DNA of 64,000 nucleotides from Ascochyta rabiei (taxonomy: Eukaryota; Ascomycota; Dothideomycetes; Pleosporales; Didymellaceae): positions 248,001-312,000 of the forward strand of contig NC_082422.1 of the NCBI RefSeq assembly GCF_004011695.2, given 5' to 3'. A model generated the notes under the pieces. The model worked only from the letters and a program-made list of their open reading frames with translations. It ran no database searches and was not told the origin of the DNA. Below, piece after piece: positions 31,631-42,792 of the stretch. Position numbers and translations under genes: made by a program. Numbering within the stretch: position 1 is the stretch's first letter; every line of letters starts with the position of its first letter.

Positions 31631-33071
31631 CTAGATGGCATCCATCGAGGCACGTGTGGTGAGTCGTTCGTTCTTGTTGCCCAACTTTGAGATCTGAAGA
31701 AAGGCATCCACTCCATAGCCTTCGAGGCTGTGGATCTCCAAAGTGCCAGCCCAGTATTCTAGGTTGAGCAGTCAGCGATCTGCACGGCAAACGGGTTCTT
31801 TTCTACTGACCCGCATACAGCCTCGACATGGGAAGACCGATGCCAAGGCGAAGATCAGGCGCCCTGGAGGTCAAAGACGCCAGCGAGCCGCGATGAACGT
31901 CGCCGTCGCCTGACCTCATGCTGTGCTTTTGTTGCAGCTCCGATGCCGACTTATCGCCGACGTGCAGCTCCTGCAGCGTGCCAAGCAGCTTTGGCACTCT
32001 GGCCAGATTTTGCAGTCTCTTCTCACGACGTGGGCCTTTACTGAAACTCCACAAGTAGGGCAGCAGCTCGTTGGGAATGCCCCCGCCTTGATCCGAGATT
32101 CTGATGATGACGTGCTGGGAAGTCTCGCAGATGAGCACCTCGATTGGCGGTGGCTTTGCGTCTTTGGATTTGCGCTGTTCGACGACGGCCTGGATGGAGT
32201 TACGCAACAACTCGCCGATGATGTATTCCAGGTGGGTCAGAATGTAGGGAAAGGTGGCATCCAGGTGGCCGTAGACGTTGATGTCGGGAATGTCGACGTG
32301 GTCGCCGTAGGCACGCTTGACCAGCTCTTGCGTGGTCTTGCCACACGACTCGACAATCTCTCTCGCGTTGCATCGTAAGAAGATCTCTCCGATGGCCTCC
32401 TGATCCTGGGGCGGTTGGGCGTGGGGGAAGTGCCAGGGCGAACTGAAGGTCTCGGTGAGGGCTAGGTGCTGTTCGGCGATGACTCGCCGCGATATGCGCT
32501 GTGGGTGTCAGCGAGAGCCTGGGAGCGTCGGGTGTTTGCGCCTACCGCTCGCAACATGGTGGTCATGAATTTGTCGGTCTCGTCAGGCTTCATGAGGTTG
32601 CGTACTTCCAGCACGCCAATGGCCAGTCGTGGTATGACGGTAGCGTGTTCCTTGACGGTTTCCTCGAGCACTTTGCAGTAGCGGTCGTTGTCGTCGAGGG
32701 ATCGGATTTCGGGCACGCGGCGGAATCGCTCAAAGGCGTGCAGATAGGACTCGTAGACGTGGGCGAGGTGGGGGTTCGCAACGACGACGTACGGCAGGGT
32801 CTGGATGTCGCGCAGACGATGGGCCAGTCTGGCTGGCTCAGCGACTGTGGGTGGGGCATTGGTGGGAGGAAAGTTACCTTGTCGGCAGCTCGAGTCGACA
32901 GTAGTTGGCCGAGTCCAGCAGACGAGACTCGGTGAGCGTCCTGCCGAAGAAGGTCAACTGGCGGAGGCTGATGGGCCGGGCCTCGCGCTGCACCCATCTA
33001 GAGCGTGTTAGTGGGATGGAAGAAGGCTGGTGCTGTCGCCTTACTCGTCGAGCGCGGATGAGGGCTTCCAT
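31631..33071 (-). CDS. Mitochondrial pyruvate / branched-chain ketoacid dehydrogenase kinase (PDK family)
   Basis: Histidine-kinase-like protein kinase of the mitochondrial matrix that phosphorylates and inactivates PDH or BCKDH E1. It starts MEALIRARR at 33071. The N-terminal helical domain carries SLRQLTFFGRTLTESRLLDS, ANYCRLELPTR, LAHRLRDIQTLPYVVVANPH, then VPRLAIGVLEV-type PRLAIGVLEVRNLM. The ATP-binding GHKL part shows ELLRNSIQAVVE (N box), ISDQGGGIP (G1) and RLGIGLPMSRLYA (G2), and ends with GTLEIHSLEGYGVDAFLQ. Introns interrupt after MEALIRARR, after ELPTR, after TTMLRA and after SRLYA. The first intron boundary is ambiguous because the unspliced frame is also open. PDH versus BCKDH specificity cannot be read from sequence. 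Confidence 0.88.
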
Positions 33072-33091
33072 CTGGGGGCTACAGCGGCAGC

Positions 33092-33211
33092 GTGGGTAGT
33101 ATGGGTAGTATGGGCAGTATGGGTAGTATGGGTAGTATGGGTAGTATGGCTAGCACGGGCAGCACGGGCAGCACGGGCAGCACGGGCAGCACGGGCAGCA
33201 TGGGCAGCGCC
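33092..33211 (+). repeat. 9-bp minisatellite, two unit types
   Basis: About six GGGTAGTAT-type units pass directly into about six GGGCAGCAC-type units. Confidence 0.85.
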
Positions 33212-33539
33212 CCTGTGGCTTGAGAACGACAGGGCTGGGCGTGTAGCTCTAGCGAGGCCTCTTCCCGCTGCATACATGGCGGTGGAAGCGGTGGAAGCGG
33301 TGGAAGCGGTGGAAGCTTCGAAAGCTGCAAAAGCTGTGTCTCGCTCTCGTTCGTGTTCGTGGCACTCTACAGGACAAGCATGACGCATGACGTCGGCGGA
33401 CGGAACCAAGCGCCAAGAGCAGAGCAACATGTTCCATCTTCAATCTTCAATCTTCACTGCACGCGGCCGGCCCATGTAGGCTGCCGACGTCCTCGAGCTC
33501 TCCTCGACAGCTGCAGCCTTTGTGCCCTTTTTTTCTATT

Positions 33540-33655
33540 TTCCCTTGCCCCTTTCCCTTTTCCTTTCCCTTTCCCTTTCCCTTTCCCTTTCCCTTTCCCT
33601 TTCCCTTTCCCTTTTCCTTTTCCTTTCCCTTGTCCCTTTCCCTTGTCCCCCGTCC
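33540..33655 (+). repeat. CCCTTT hexanucleotide pyrimidine tract
   Basis: A run of TTCCCT/TTTCCC units on the plus strand, all pyrimidine, about 330 bp before the deubiquitinase start. Confidence 0.85.
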
Positions 33656-33987
33656 CTTGTCCGTTTCCCTCTTGGCCGTGTGAGTGCTCCGTGCGGCGAA
33701 GCTTGATCCTGTCCTGTCCTGTCCTGTCGCCGCCACCTTTTAGCGAGGCACGCGTCCTTGGTCGCTAGCATCGAGCTACCCGCTGCGACTGCGACTGCCC
33801 TCCTGTATCCTCTTCCCTTCCCGCCACGGGCGCGCAGCTTCCCTCCCCCCGACTTTTCTGCGTCGAGCGCACAGCACAGCGCTGCAGCCCTGTTCAGTGA
33901 GCCACCGGGTTCCCGCTCGCTGCTTCCCGTGCGTCTGCCTGCCCGCTGCCCGCTGCCCCGCCAGCACCCGCTGCTACCGGAGCCACC

Positions 33988-36900
33988 ATGGATCAGGTAA
34001 GCTTTGCGCCTGCGCAGCTGTTGCTGGGACAAGACATGCAGCTTCCCGCTTCCCGCTTCCCGCCTGGGACCTCTCGGCTTCCAGCTTGCAGCTCCAGCGC
34101 TGGATCGCAGCGTCTAGAAGCCGATTGCCCCCCCCAGCACACGCACCCAACATGGCCTTTCACGCACCCAACATGGCCTTTCACGCACCCAACATGGCCT
34201 TCCACGCACCGCTAACCATGCGCCAGACCGGCACCGACATGCTCGTCGACCACGAGTACGACGACAAGCAGGCCCACGTCGCCATCATCACCCCCGCCGA
34301 CTCGGACGACCAGATGGACGACCTGGACGCCGACCCCGAGCCCCGCGCCGACGACTACGACGCCTTCATGAAGAAACACCTGCCCGAGCTGCCCGACCAG
34401 GACATGGCCGCCGAGACACACCACACCTGGGAGATCAAAGACTGGCGGACCCTCACCAAGAAGGAGCATGGCCCCATCTTCCACTGCGCCGGACAGCCCT
34501 GGCGCATCCTGTTCTTCCCCTACGGCAACAACGTCGAGTTTGCCTCCTTCTACCTCGAGCAGGCCTACCAAGACAAGCAGATGCCCGACGACTGGTATGC
34601 CTGCGTGCAGTTCATGCTCGTCCTCTGGAACCCAAACGACCCCACCATGTTCATCACACACACCGCACACCACCGCTTCACCGCCGACGAGGGCGACTGG
34701 GGCTTCACACGCTTCGCCGAACTGCGCAGGCTCTTTGCAAACACTTGGGACGACCGGGGGCGTCCCATGGTCGAAGGCAACGCCGCCAACGTCACAGCCT
34801 ACGTCCGCGTGCTCAAGGACCCCACCGGCGTGCTCTGGCACAACTTCTTGAAGTGAGTCTGTCCCTTCCCTTGTCCAACCGCCCGCGCGCTAAGCCCGCT
34901 CCAGCTACGACTCCAAGAAGGAGACCGGCATGGTCGGCCTGAAGAACCAAGGCGCAACCTGCTACTTGAACTCGCTGCTGCAGTCGCTCTACTTCACAAA
35001 CGCCTTCCGCCAGGCCGTCTACCAGATCCCCACCGACGAAGACGACAAGGGCAGCTCGTACGCGTTGCAACGCCTCTTTTATCTGCTGCAGAACACGAAC
35101 AACGCCGTCAGCACCACGGGTCTGACGCACTCCTTCGGCTGGGACTCGAAACAAATCTTCGAGCAGCAGGACGTGCAGGAGCTATCTCGTGTTCTCATGG
35201 ACAACCTCGACGCCAAGATGAAGGGTTCCATAGCCGAGGGTGCCCTGGAGAGGATGTTTGTGGGCAAGATGAAGACGTACATTTCCTGCATCAACGTGGA
35301 CTACGAGTCGTCCCGGATAGAGGACTACTGGGACATCCAGCTCAACGTCAGCGGAAACAAGAACCTGGATGACAGCTTCAAGGACTACGTCCAGGTCGAA
35401 ACCATGGACGGCGAGAACAAATACTTCGCCGAAGGTTTCGGTCTACAGGACGCCAAGAAAGGAGTCATCTTCGAGAGCTTCCCCCCGGTCTTGCACCTCC
35501 AGCTCAAGCGCTTCGAGTACGACTTCCAACGCGATGCCATGATGAAGGTCAACGACCGTTACGAGTTCCCAGAGGTTTGGGACGCATCGCCCTATCTGTC
35601 CGAGGGCGCCGATCGATCAGAGCCCTACGTCTATCGTCTGCACAGCGTCCTGGTGCACAGCGGCGACCTCAACGCCGGTCACTACTACGCCTTCATCAAA
35701 CCCACAAAGGACGGACACTATTACAAGTTTGACGATGACCGCGTGACGCGCGCCACGCAGCGTGAAGCGCTGGAGGAGAACTTTGGCGGCGACTACGCTC
35801 AGGTGCCAAATGGCAATGCCGGCCAGCGAAACCCCTACACCAGGACCTGGTCTTCCAAGCGCTCCATGAGCGCATACATGCTGGTCTACATTCGCGAGAG
35901 CAGAATCGACAGCATACTCCCGGACTCCGCAAGCGTGGCGCCGCCGAAGCATCTAGCGGAGCGTATCGCCGAGGAGCACGCCGCTTTTGAGAAGAAGAAG
36001 AAGGAGCGAGAGGAGGCGCATCTGTACATGGATATTGCCGTTGCATCCGAGGAGAACTTCAAGGTCTACCAGGGATTCGATATCGTGCCGTGGAAGGGTG
36101 ATTCAGAGACAGCTGCCAATCCCAAGGTATACCGCGTCCTCCGTACAATGACCATGGCCCAATTCAACTCGCTGGTAGGCAAGGACCTCGGCATCGATGG
36201 CGACATGCTACGGCCATGGTCCATGGTGAACCGCCAAAATGGCACCATCCGTCCAGACACACCTCTAGAGTTCCCCGACATGACGGTGGAGGAAGCGTCA
36301 GCCAAGCACGGTACCAAACAATCGACATTCAGGTTGTGGATGGAGAAGGCCGCACAGCGCGATGCAGACGGCGCACCTGCGTTCGACGACAAGCTCTTGG
36401 AGCTGAAGGCCGCAAACGACAAGCCCATCATGCTGTTCCTGAAGCACTTCGACATGAAGACGCAGAGCCTGTTTGGTATCACCACCTTCTACGCCGCCTA
36501 TCAAGACCGGGTCTCCGACCTATTTCCGACCATCTGCACCCTCCTCGGCTGGCCTGCTGGCACACCGATGAAGCTGTCGGAAGAGATCAAGATGAGCATG
36601 ATCGAAGGGATGAAGCCCAAGACAACACTCGCGCAATCAGAGCTCCAAGATGGCGACATCGTCACGGTCCAACAGACACTGACCGAGAAGGAGACTGAGC
36701 AGATCAAGTCAACAGGAGGTTACGTCGATGCCAAGGACTTTTACGAATTTCTCCTGAACAGGATCAGCGTTGAATTCGTTCCAAGGTCTCAGCCCGAGGG
36801 GGTGGAACTGCCATGCTTCTCCTTGACTTTGAGCAAGAAGATGTCGTACGATCAGATGGCCGCCAAGGTCGCCGAGTATCTTCAAGCCGACCCAACCCAT

Positions 36901-37771
36901 TTGCGATTCACGACGGTCAGCACGGCTGGCAAGCCCAAGCAGCCTGTCAAGTACAACGCTAACCACACACTGAACAACATCATGTTCCCTGGACCTTATA
37001 GCTACGCGCAAGCTTCGGGCCAGCGACCCGACGCCTTGTTTTACGAGAAGCTCGAGATGAGTCTCAAAGAGCTTGAGCAGAGGAAGCCTGTTAGGCTGAC
37101 CTGGTTGCCAGAAGGCCTCCAAAAAGAGGTACTGTCGACACGCAGCCGACTGTGCACAAGACTAACACCATGCAGGAGGAGGTCACCCTCATGATTCCCA
37201 AGAGCGCCCAGGTGGCTGACTTGCTAGACGAACTGCAACGCAAGGTCAACATTAGCGACGAGACGATGAACAAGGTTCAGCTCTGGGAGGTATCCATGCA
37301 CAGATTCTCCAAGCAGCTGGCGTCGGAGCTCCAGATCACGGCTCTTACCGAGTACTCGCAACTGTATGCAATGCCCGTCCCGGAAATCGATGCGCCGCGC
37401 AGGATCTCGGTCTTCCATTTCGACAAGGACCACACAAAGGCCCACGGCATTCCCTTCCAATTCGCCCTCTTGGAGGGAGAGCCATTCAGCGAAACCAAGC
37501 AGCGTCTTTCGGATCTGACGAAGATCAAGGGAAAGCAGCTCGATAAGATCAAGTTTGCCAAGGTGCCTAGGGCGCAATACTCCAAGCCGGTTTACATCGA
37601 GGAGGACGGTAAGTCTTCCGGTCAGCAGCTGGTCATGGATGGGCACATGCTGACGAGTCAACAGACGAGATTCTGTGGGACACTGTAGCCGACGACCATT
37701 CGCTCGGACTAGACCACCCGAACAAGAGCAGGAGCTTCTGGGGGAAGTCGGACTCGATATTCATCCGTTGA
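33988..37771 (+). CDS. Ubiquitin carboxyl-terminal hydrolase, USP7/Ubp15 family
   Basis: Cysteine protease that removes ubiquitin from proteins. Exons are 33988-33996, 34227-34852, 34905-37128, 37176-37608 and 37665-37771, giving 1132 residues, the family's usual size. An N-terminal MATH/TRAF-like domain (about residues 70-200, THHTWEIKDWRTLTKKEHG, WNPNDPTMFITHTAHHRF) precedes the catalytic core. The Cys box is GLKNQGATCYLNSLLQSLYF and the His box is HSGDLNAGHYYAFIKP with downstream YYKFDDDRV. The C-terminal half has the tandem ubiquitin-like domains of USP7 (FLKHFDMKTQSLFGI, PEGLQKE, GYVDAKDFYEFLLNRI). The first exon encodes only MDQ. Its intron holds a 21-bp triple repeat and a GCTAAC branch site. 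Confidence 0.95.
34141..34203 (+). repeat. Three 21-bp tandem repeats in intron 1 of the deubiquitinase gene
   Basis: ACGCACCCAACATGGCCTTT plus C is repeated three times, the last with one change, just before the branch site and 3' splice site at 34226. Confidence 0.9.
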
Positions 37772-38336
37772 TCCACAACACGGCCGTGTAGGTAGGACAG
37801 GCCAGCTATGATTTGCGTTGCATGTATGAAAGAAAGGGCATCACGAATGCAAGGGGCGTTATTATCGTTAGCGTGGCGGAGACGGCTGTTGACGCGTAGG
37901 CACACTGCACATGGATGGCGCACGGGAAGCCCGAAAGGTCTGCTGTGTCAGCAAGACTGGTCGCGCAACACGTCTCGACCAGGGCTGTCATGAATGGCGC
38001 TTGGATGCGTAATGATGATTGGAACTGTAGAGTAGGTTGGAATAACATGTCATATATCCTCCAACATGTTGCATGTGTCGCGCTGGGCTGGGTCTTTGTG
38101 CGCACACCAGACGGCGACGGACTGTCGACGCGCAGCGCAGCGCAGCAGCTCAGGTCCAGGGTCGGCCGCAGACGCTCCTGGTTGGTCAGACATGCCCGCG
38201 CTCTGCCTAGCTCCGACCTTGACGGCTTGGACCTTCCTTCGTTGTCGACAGCTGTTACCAACCCAATAATACAACGACAGCGACAACACCACCGACAAAA
38301 AGTCGCCCCACGCCCACGCCCACGCCCACGCCCACG
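37772..38336. promoter_or_regulatory. Intergenic region, 3' end of deubiquitinase and promoter of p24 gene
   Basis: 565 bp without a gene. A CCCACG repeat (four units) sits directly before the p24 start at about 38310-38335. Confidence 0.5.
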
Positions 38337-39046
38337 ATGCGGTCCTTCGCCACGATCGCCTGCCTCTTCCTGGCGTACTGCACCGCCGTATACGCGACCG
38401 CCCTCACCTACCGCCTAGAAGCACACGAGAAGGCGTGCTTCTACGCGCACGTCGACTTCACGGGAACCAAGGTTGCCTTTTACTTCGCCGTCCAGTCCGG
38501 CGGCTCCTTCGATGTTGACTACTCGGTTGTGGGTCCTGCGGTAAGCGGCAGGAACCAGAAGGTCATCCTCGACGGCACCAAGGAGCGACAGGGCGATTTC
38601 GTCTTCACCGCCACCGAGGTCGGCGAGTACGAGTTCTGCTTCAACAACGAGATGAGCACGTTCGCGGAGAAGTTGGTCGACTTTGAAATCGCTGTGCGTG
38701 CTTGCGACCCCATCCTGAACCTCCCCGATGCAGTGGCGCTGACACCTTTCAGGTCGAGAACGAGGCTCCCCGCGCTGCCATCCCCTCCAAACAGGGGTCA
38801 TCGCCAGAACAGACGACCGTCCTGGAAGAATCAATCCTGAAGCTCTCCGCCCAGCTCTCCACCATTTCCCGCAACCAAAAGTACTTCCGCACACGTGAGA
38901 ACCGCAACTTCAGCACCGTCAAGAGCACCGAGAAGCGCATCTTCAACTTCAGCTTGATGGAGGGAGGCCTGATGGTCCTCATGGCCGGTCTGCAGGTTGC
39001 AGTTGTCCGCTTCTTCTTCCAGGGCGCAAGGAAAGGTATTTTATAA
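38337..39046 (+). CDS. p24 family ER-Golgi cargo receptor (emp24/Erp)
   Basis: Type I membrane protein of COPII/COPI vesicles. Exons 38337-38693 and 38753-39046 give 216 residues. It has a signal peptide (MRSFATIACLFLAYCTAVYA), then a GOLD domain: LTYRLEAHEKACFYA, GGSFDVDYSVVGP and GEYEFCFNNEMST, with the two cysteines that form the family disulfide. A coiled-coil linker (ESILKLSAQLSTISRNQKYF) and RENRNFSTVKSTEKRI come next. One TM helix (GGLMVLMAGLQVAVVRFFF) follows, with a short cytosolic tail QGARKGIL that keeps the FF motif but lacks a KKXX ending. It is closest to the Erp branch, and I cannot assign the exact paralogue. Confidence 0.9.
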
Positions 39047-40299
39047 ATCCTACCTTGGTGCTGCAGTCTCGTGCAACCGGCGGCCGCTGATTCGACTCTG
39101 GCAGGCTACGTATAAGCGAGCAATTTGGCCGTTGGCGCGCCGCCGCTCGGAAAGAGCAGAAGACACACGACACCATCACGCGTGCTGGCCCGATCCGAGG
39201 ACGGCGACAGCGACCGCGACTCTTTGATGCGAAGCGCTGGCCACGGCGTTGTGGGTTATAGTGTCTCGGAGAAGAGTGGTAAGAACAGGCTGCATGCATA
39301 GCTACAGGGTCACCGCTCCAAGAACCGGTCCCAAATGATGATTTTCCCCTTTTCTTCCTTCCATCCATCCATCCACCACTCTTCTCTTGCCGTCCTTTTT
39401 TTTTTTTTTTCTTTTCCAACCACCCACCCAACGGATCCCGCCCACCAACCACCCACACCTCTCACGCCGCGCGTCCTCACCATCAACGGTTCTGCTCTTC
39501 AGTAGCCCAATCGCACCCACTTCCCTTGAATCGCATATGGCAGGCTTCCGGACCGAAGATATTAAAGTCACGCTCACGCTGCTACAGGGGTTGACACCGT
39601 GGTAGAGGGATGGCAGAGAGACGGTTTCGCCTGTCGACCCTTCAGCGCGTGGTCGGAGAATTTCCACCACCAACGGTTCTGCTCCCCAGCAACCCAATCG
39701 CCCTCTCTTCCCTTGAACGGCATGTGGCAGACTTCCGGACCAAACATGCTCAAAGCTACGCTACGCTGCCACCGCCTCTGCTATCGTGGTAGCGACGCTT
39801 TTCGCCTGTCGATTATTGAGCGCGTGGAGAAGGGTTTTTTACGCCTTCTGTGGGTCCTGTGAGGGACGGGCTGTATATAAGGTGATGGCCCCCGGATGGG
39901 GAGTGAGGGTTTTGTGTATACTGTTACGGTGGTTACTCAAGCTTTATAGTGCACGCTTACACTTTACACTTTACACTTTACACTTTACACTTCACGCTTT
40001 GCTTTGCCTACTGGTACTGTACTGCATATCACTGCCGCGTACTGCTGCCACGAACACACAACACCTGTTTAGTTTTAGCCACTTCTTCTTTTTCCTCTTC
40101 GCCTTCTTCTTCTTCTTCTTCTTCTTCGCCTACCTGTATACCACAGCTCACCCTTGGACTGAACAGGACCGGTCTACACCCAACTCGACGCACTCCAAGT
40201 CGACTCAACACAACTGGATTCCACCACACCACAGCACAGCACAACACCTCCCCCCCACACCAAATCCAGATCCCTGGCCCGCATAACAGGGCAGCCAAC
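39047..40299. other. Intergenic region with a degenerate tandem duplication and simple repeats
   Basis: Holds a two-copy tandem repeat of about 180 bp (39478-39830), a TATA-like box (TGTATATAAGG, about 39871), TTTACAC repeats (39960-39990) and a CTT-rich tract (40080-40130). The last two probably belong to the 5' leader of the next gene. Confidence 0.5.
39478..39838 (+). repeat. Two-copy degenerate tandem repeat, about 180-190 bp unit
   Basis: CAACGGTTCTGCTC, CCCAATCGC, CTTCCCTTGAA, GCTTCCGGACC or ACTTCCGGACC, CGCCTGTCGA and GCGCGTGG appear in the same order in both copies, first from 39484 and again from 39671. Confidence 0.8.
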
Positions 40300-41679
40300 A
40301 TGCCCAACACCGTGGCCCACACTCCCCGCGCCCTGGCCCCACTGGCTCCAGCACCAGTCCAACAAGCCCGCGCTCCAGTCAGTTCCGCGGGCGTATCCGC
40401 CTTTGCACAGCGAGAGCAGCAGGCCGCCACGCGACGGCAGCAGGAGGACGACGCCCCGCCTATTGCGGCAGCGGCAGGCAAGAAGATGAGGCGGGCTCGC
40501 GGCGACACGCGGCCTCTGGAGGGAGGTAAAGATTTCGAGGCGCGTTTGGCGGCGTGGTATGAGCGACAGCGGGCCCGTCAACGGCCTGTTCCTGCGTCGC
40601 GACACGCGCGGAGGACTTTGCGCGCTGTGGTTGCTCCAGTGCTGGCACCGCCACCGCCACCGCCGCCGACGCCGCAGCTGGTTGGAGCTTACGCGGCGCC
40701 GTATCCGGGGTCGGTGGTGGTGCAGGGGGGGTTTGAAGGGTTCCTGCACCAGCACCAGCACCAGCAGCACCAGCAGCACCAGCAGCACCAGCAGCACCAG
40801 CAGCACCAGCAGCACCAGCAGCACCAGCAGCACCAGCACCAGCAGCACCAGCACCAGCAGCACCAGCACCAGCAGCACCAGCACCAGCACCAGCAGCACC
40901 AGCAGCACCAGCAGCACCAGCAGCACCAGCAGCACCAGCAGCACCAGCAGCACCAGCAGCACCAGCAGCACCAGCAGCACCAGCAGCACCAGCACCAGCA
41001 GCACCAGCACCAGCACCAGCACCAGCACCAGCACCAGCACCAGCAGCACCAGCCAATGCAGGCCCTAGCGCCTGCTGAACCACTCCAACCTCACTGGTTC
41101 GGAGAACTCCATGATCCGTTCTGGGCGTATCAGATCCCCTTCCCCCCACCGCTGCAGGGCCCTGTCCCTGCCTTGACGGCCCAGCAGGGCGTCGCTGGGT
41201 CGGTGGGAGACTTCCAGCCCGATGCCCCGTACTGTGGTGCTGCTACCGCCGCGACTGGGTACCTTCCCGAAGCCCCTGCGATGGGTTTCTTTGACTTTTC
41301 TGAGGTCGTCGACGACCTCCGGCCCGAAGCACGGTACTGTGATGCTGCTACCGCCACGACTGGGAACCTTCCCGAAGCCCCTGCGATGGGTTTCTTTGAC
41401 TTTTCTGAGGTCGTCAACGACCTCCAGATCCCTTCGCCCCCCGCGCTCTACTGGTCCCAAGACCCGCATTCGCAGTCTCCGCCCGACCCTGCTCCCGCCC
41501 TCGACGGCCCCGTGCGGGCGTCGTCATCCTCCTCGCAGCTGTCTCTGCGTGAGGCTGCGACGCCTCCCGTGGACGAAGCCCTCGAGGGGGTTTACGCAGA
41601 CCTCGCTGCGTTCAACGAGTTTTCGCCGCTTTTCGACTTCGCGGCGTTCGCGGCCGATATGCATAACGGGGCTGAATAG
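40300..41679 (+). CDS. Hypothetical Gln/His-repeat protein, possibly a transcription regulator
   Basis: 459 residues, one exon, ATG at 40300 chosen because the preceding in-frame stretch is a repeat-rich leader. The N-terminus is Ala/Pro-rich with a basic segment (GKKMRRARGD, then FEARLAAWYERQRARQRP). The centre is about 100 residues of mixed His-Gln repeat from a CAG/CAC tract (40745-41053). The C-terminal third is acidic and aromatic, with a 35-residue tandem duplication containing LPEAPAMGFFDFSEVV (starting 41230 and 41335), and ends with further FDF motifs. Acidic-aromatic repeats resemble transcription activation regions, but no DNA-binding domain is visible. Function unknown. Confidence 0.6.
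   Translation: MPNTVAHTPRALAPLAPAPVQQARAPVSSAGVSAFAQREQQAATRRQQEDDAPPIAAAAGKKMRRARGDTRPLEGGKDFEARLAAWYERQRARQRPVPASRHARRTLRAVVAPVLAPPPPPPPTPQLVGAYAAPYPGSVVVQGGFEGFLHQHQHQQHQQHQQHQQHQQHQQHQQHQQHQHQQHQHQQHQHQQHQHQHQQHQQHQQHQQHQQHQQHQQHQQHQQHQQHQQHQHQQHQHQHQHQHQHQHQQHQPMQALAPAEPLQPHWFGELHDPFWAYQIPFPPPLQGPVPALTAQQGVAGSVGDFQPDAPYCGAATAATGYLPEAPAMGFFDFSEVVDDLRPEARYCDAATATTGNLPEAPAMGFFDFSEVVNDLQIPSPPALYWSQDPHSQSPPDPAPALDGPVRASSSSSQLSLREAATPPVDEALEGVYADLAAFNEFSPLFDFAAFAADMHNGAE
40745..41053 (+). repeat. CAG/CAC codon repeat (poly-Gln/His tract)
   Basis: About 300 bp of CACCAGCAG and CACCAG units in frame with the gene, encoding HQQ and HQ repeats. All frames of both strands stay open here, so antisense frames are artefacts. 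Confidence 0.95.
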
Positions 41680-42792
41680 CTCCAGGTCTGCGAGATGGCC
41701 ATCTCGCACACCCACCGCAGACGCGCTAGATCCCTCGTCCTGGACCAACCAGGGCGTTCCGAGAGGCCTGAGAGAGACCGACAAATCTCCAGCGTCCCGT
41801 TTCTGTATCCGTTTCTCGCCCATTGTCCGCGCCCGCTCGCTTTCGCATCCTCCGTTCCGCACCTCTTTACTGCCCTCTTTTCTCAAACCCGGTTCTCTTC
41901 CTTCTCACGCATCACACCCTCCTCCCGCGCGCGTTGGAGTTTGCGCCCACGATACCCCGGGCTGGTTTGCGCATGTCAGCACCGCTCCCTCTTCCTGACT
42001 CGTTGATGCCCCTCCAGCCCTATATGGCACGATGCGAGCGCCTGTTTGTTCCATGCTTTACTACACGATACCCGTCCGCCACAACATGGCGTTGACAGTT
42101 CTGATTTGCGTTGGTTTAGGTTCGTAGGATATGAATTAAAGTCATCAACATGATTCGTTTGCTCTGAAATACCTGGCGATGCTGTGATGAGCGTTGATGG
42201 TACTGATGCGATTAACCCTCTCGTTTGATTAAAGACGTGTAGGGTGTTGTCAAAGATCCCTGAGCCGAATATTCGGTTTTCAGGGTTTGGATCCAGCGGC
42301 AAGGTTCGGCGTGACGGGCCTTCAGGGTCCAAACTTACGATCTCGATGCCGATGCTCTTGGGCGTCTGGACTGCGTTCGTGTCGACAATCAACGATTGAG
42401 CTGTTCAGATGGCTTCGGGGTATTGATTGACACTTACGCGTTGAACTGTATGGTGCACAGAGCACGTTGAACTAGCCAGCTCATAGCTGAGCTGAGCACA
42501 CCTAGTTCCTCCGTGCGAAGAACTAGTACATACAATCTCTCTCTTGATCTGTGGCATTGTAGACCTACAACATGCAAGATGCTCTGGAACTGTGTTTCAG
42601 CCTGTCGATGTACCTGTCCATGTTTACAGTACATGCAGCCACGCTCGTGCTTGTTTCACTGATGCTTGCTGGTACAGTTGCCCTATTGCTCAGACGATAC
42701 ATAAGAGGCGTGATACCGCTGGAGCTCTCGTAAGGGCGAATCTTCATCTGCAAAGACCGTCAACCAGCTGTACTCAATTTCTGATTCGCTCA
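41680..42792. other. Intergenic region, no supported gene
   Basis: A 138-codon minus-strand frame (41976-42392) contains a protein-like piece (SIGIEIVSLDPEGP) but I found no complete model. Otherwise nothing is recognised. Confidence 0.4.

Larger units (their letters stand above)
33072..33987. promoter_or_regulatory. Divergent promoter region with two repeat tracts
   Basis: Between the kinase (leftward) and the deubiquitinase (rightward). It contains a 9-bp minisatellite (GGGTAGTAT then GGGCAGCAC units, about 33092-33211), GGTGGAAGC repeats (about 33281-33316) and a CCCTTT-rich pyrimidine tract (about 33540-33655). The pyrimidine tract is probably a core promoter or 5' UTR element of the rightward gene. 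Confidence 0.5.

Noticed and set aside
31258..31662. 134-codon plus-strand ORF across the kinase/hypothetical boundary
   Set aside because: Antisense to the kinase's last exon and the hypothetical gene's first exon; no domain.
33540..33655. Telomere-like repeat
   Set aside because: The unit is CCCTTT/TTTCCC, not the fungal TTAGGG/CCCTAA repeat, and it sits in a promoter.
40174..41149. Leu/Val-rich and Gly/Ala-rich minus-strand ORFs over the CAG/CAC tract
   Set aside because: Trinucleotide repeat leaves every frame open; only the plus HQ frame continues into protein-like sequence on both sides.
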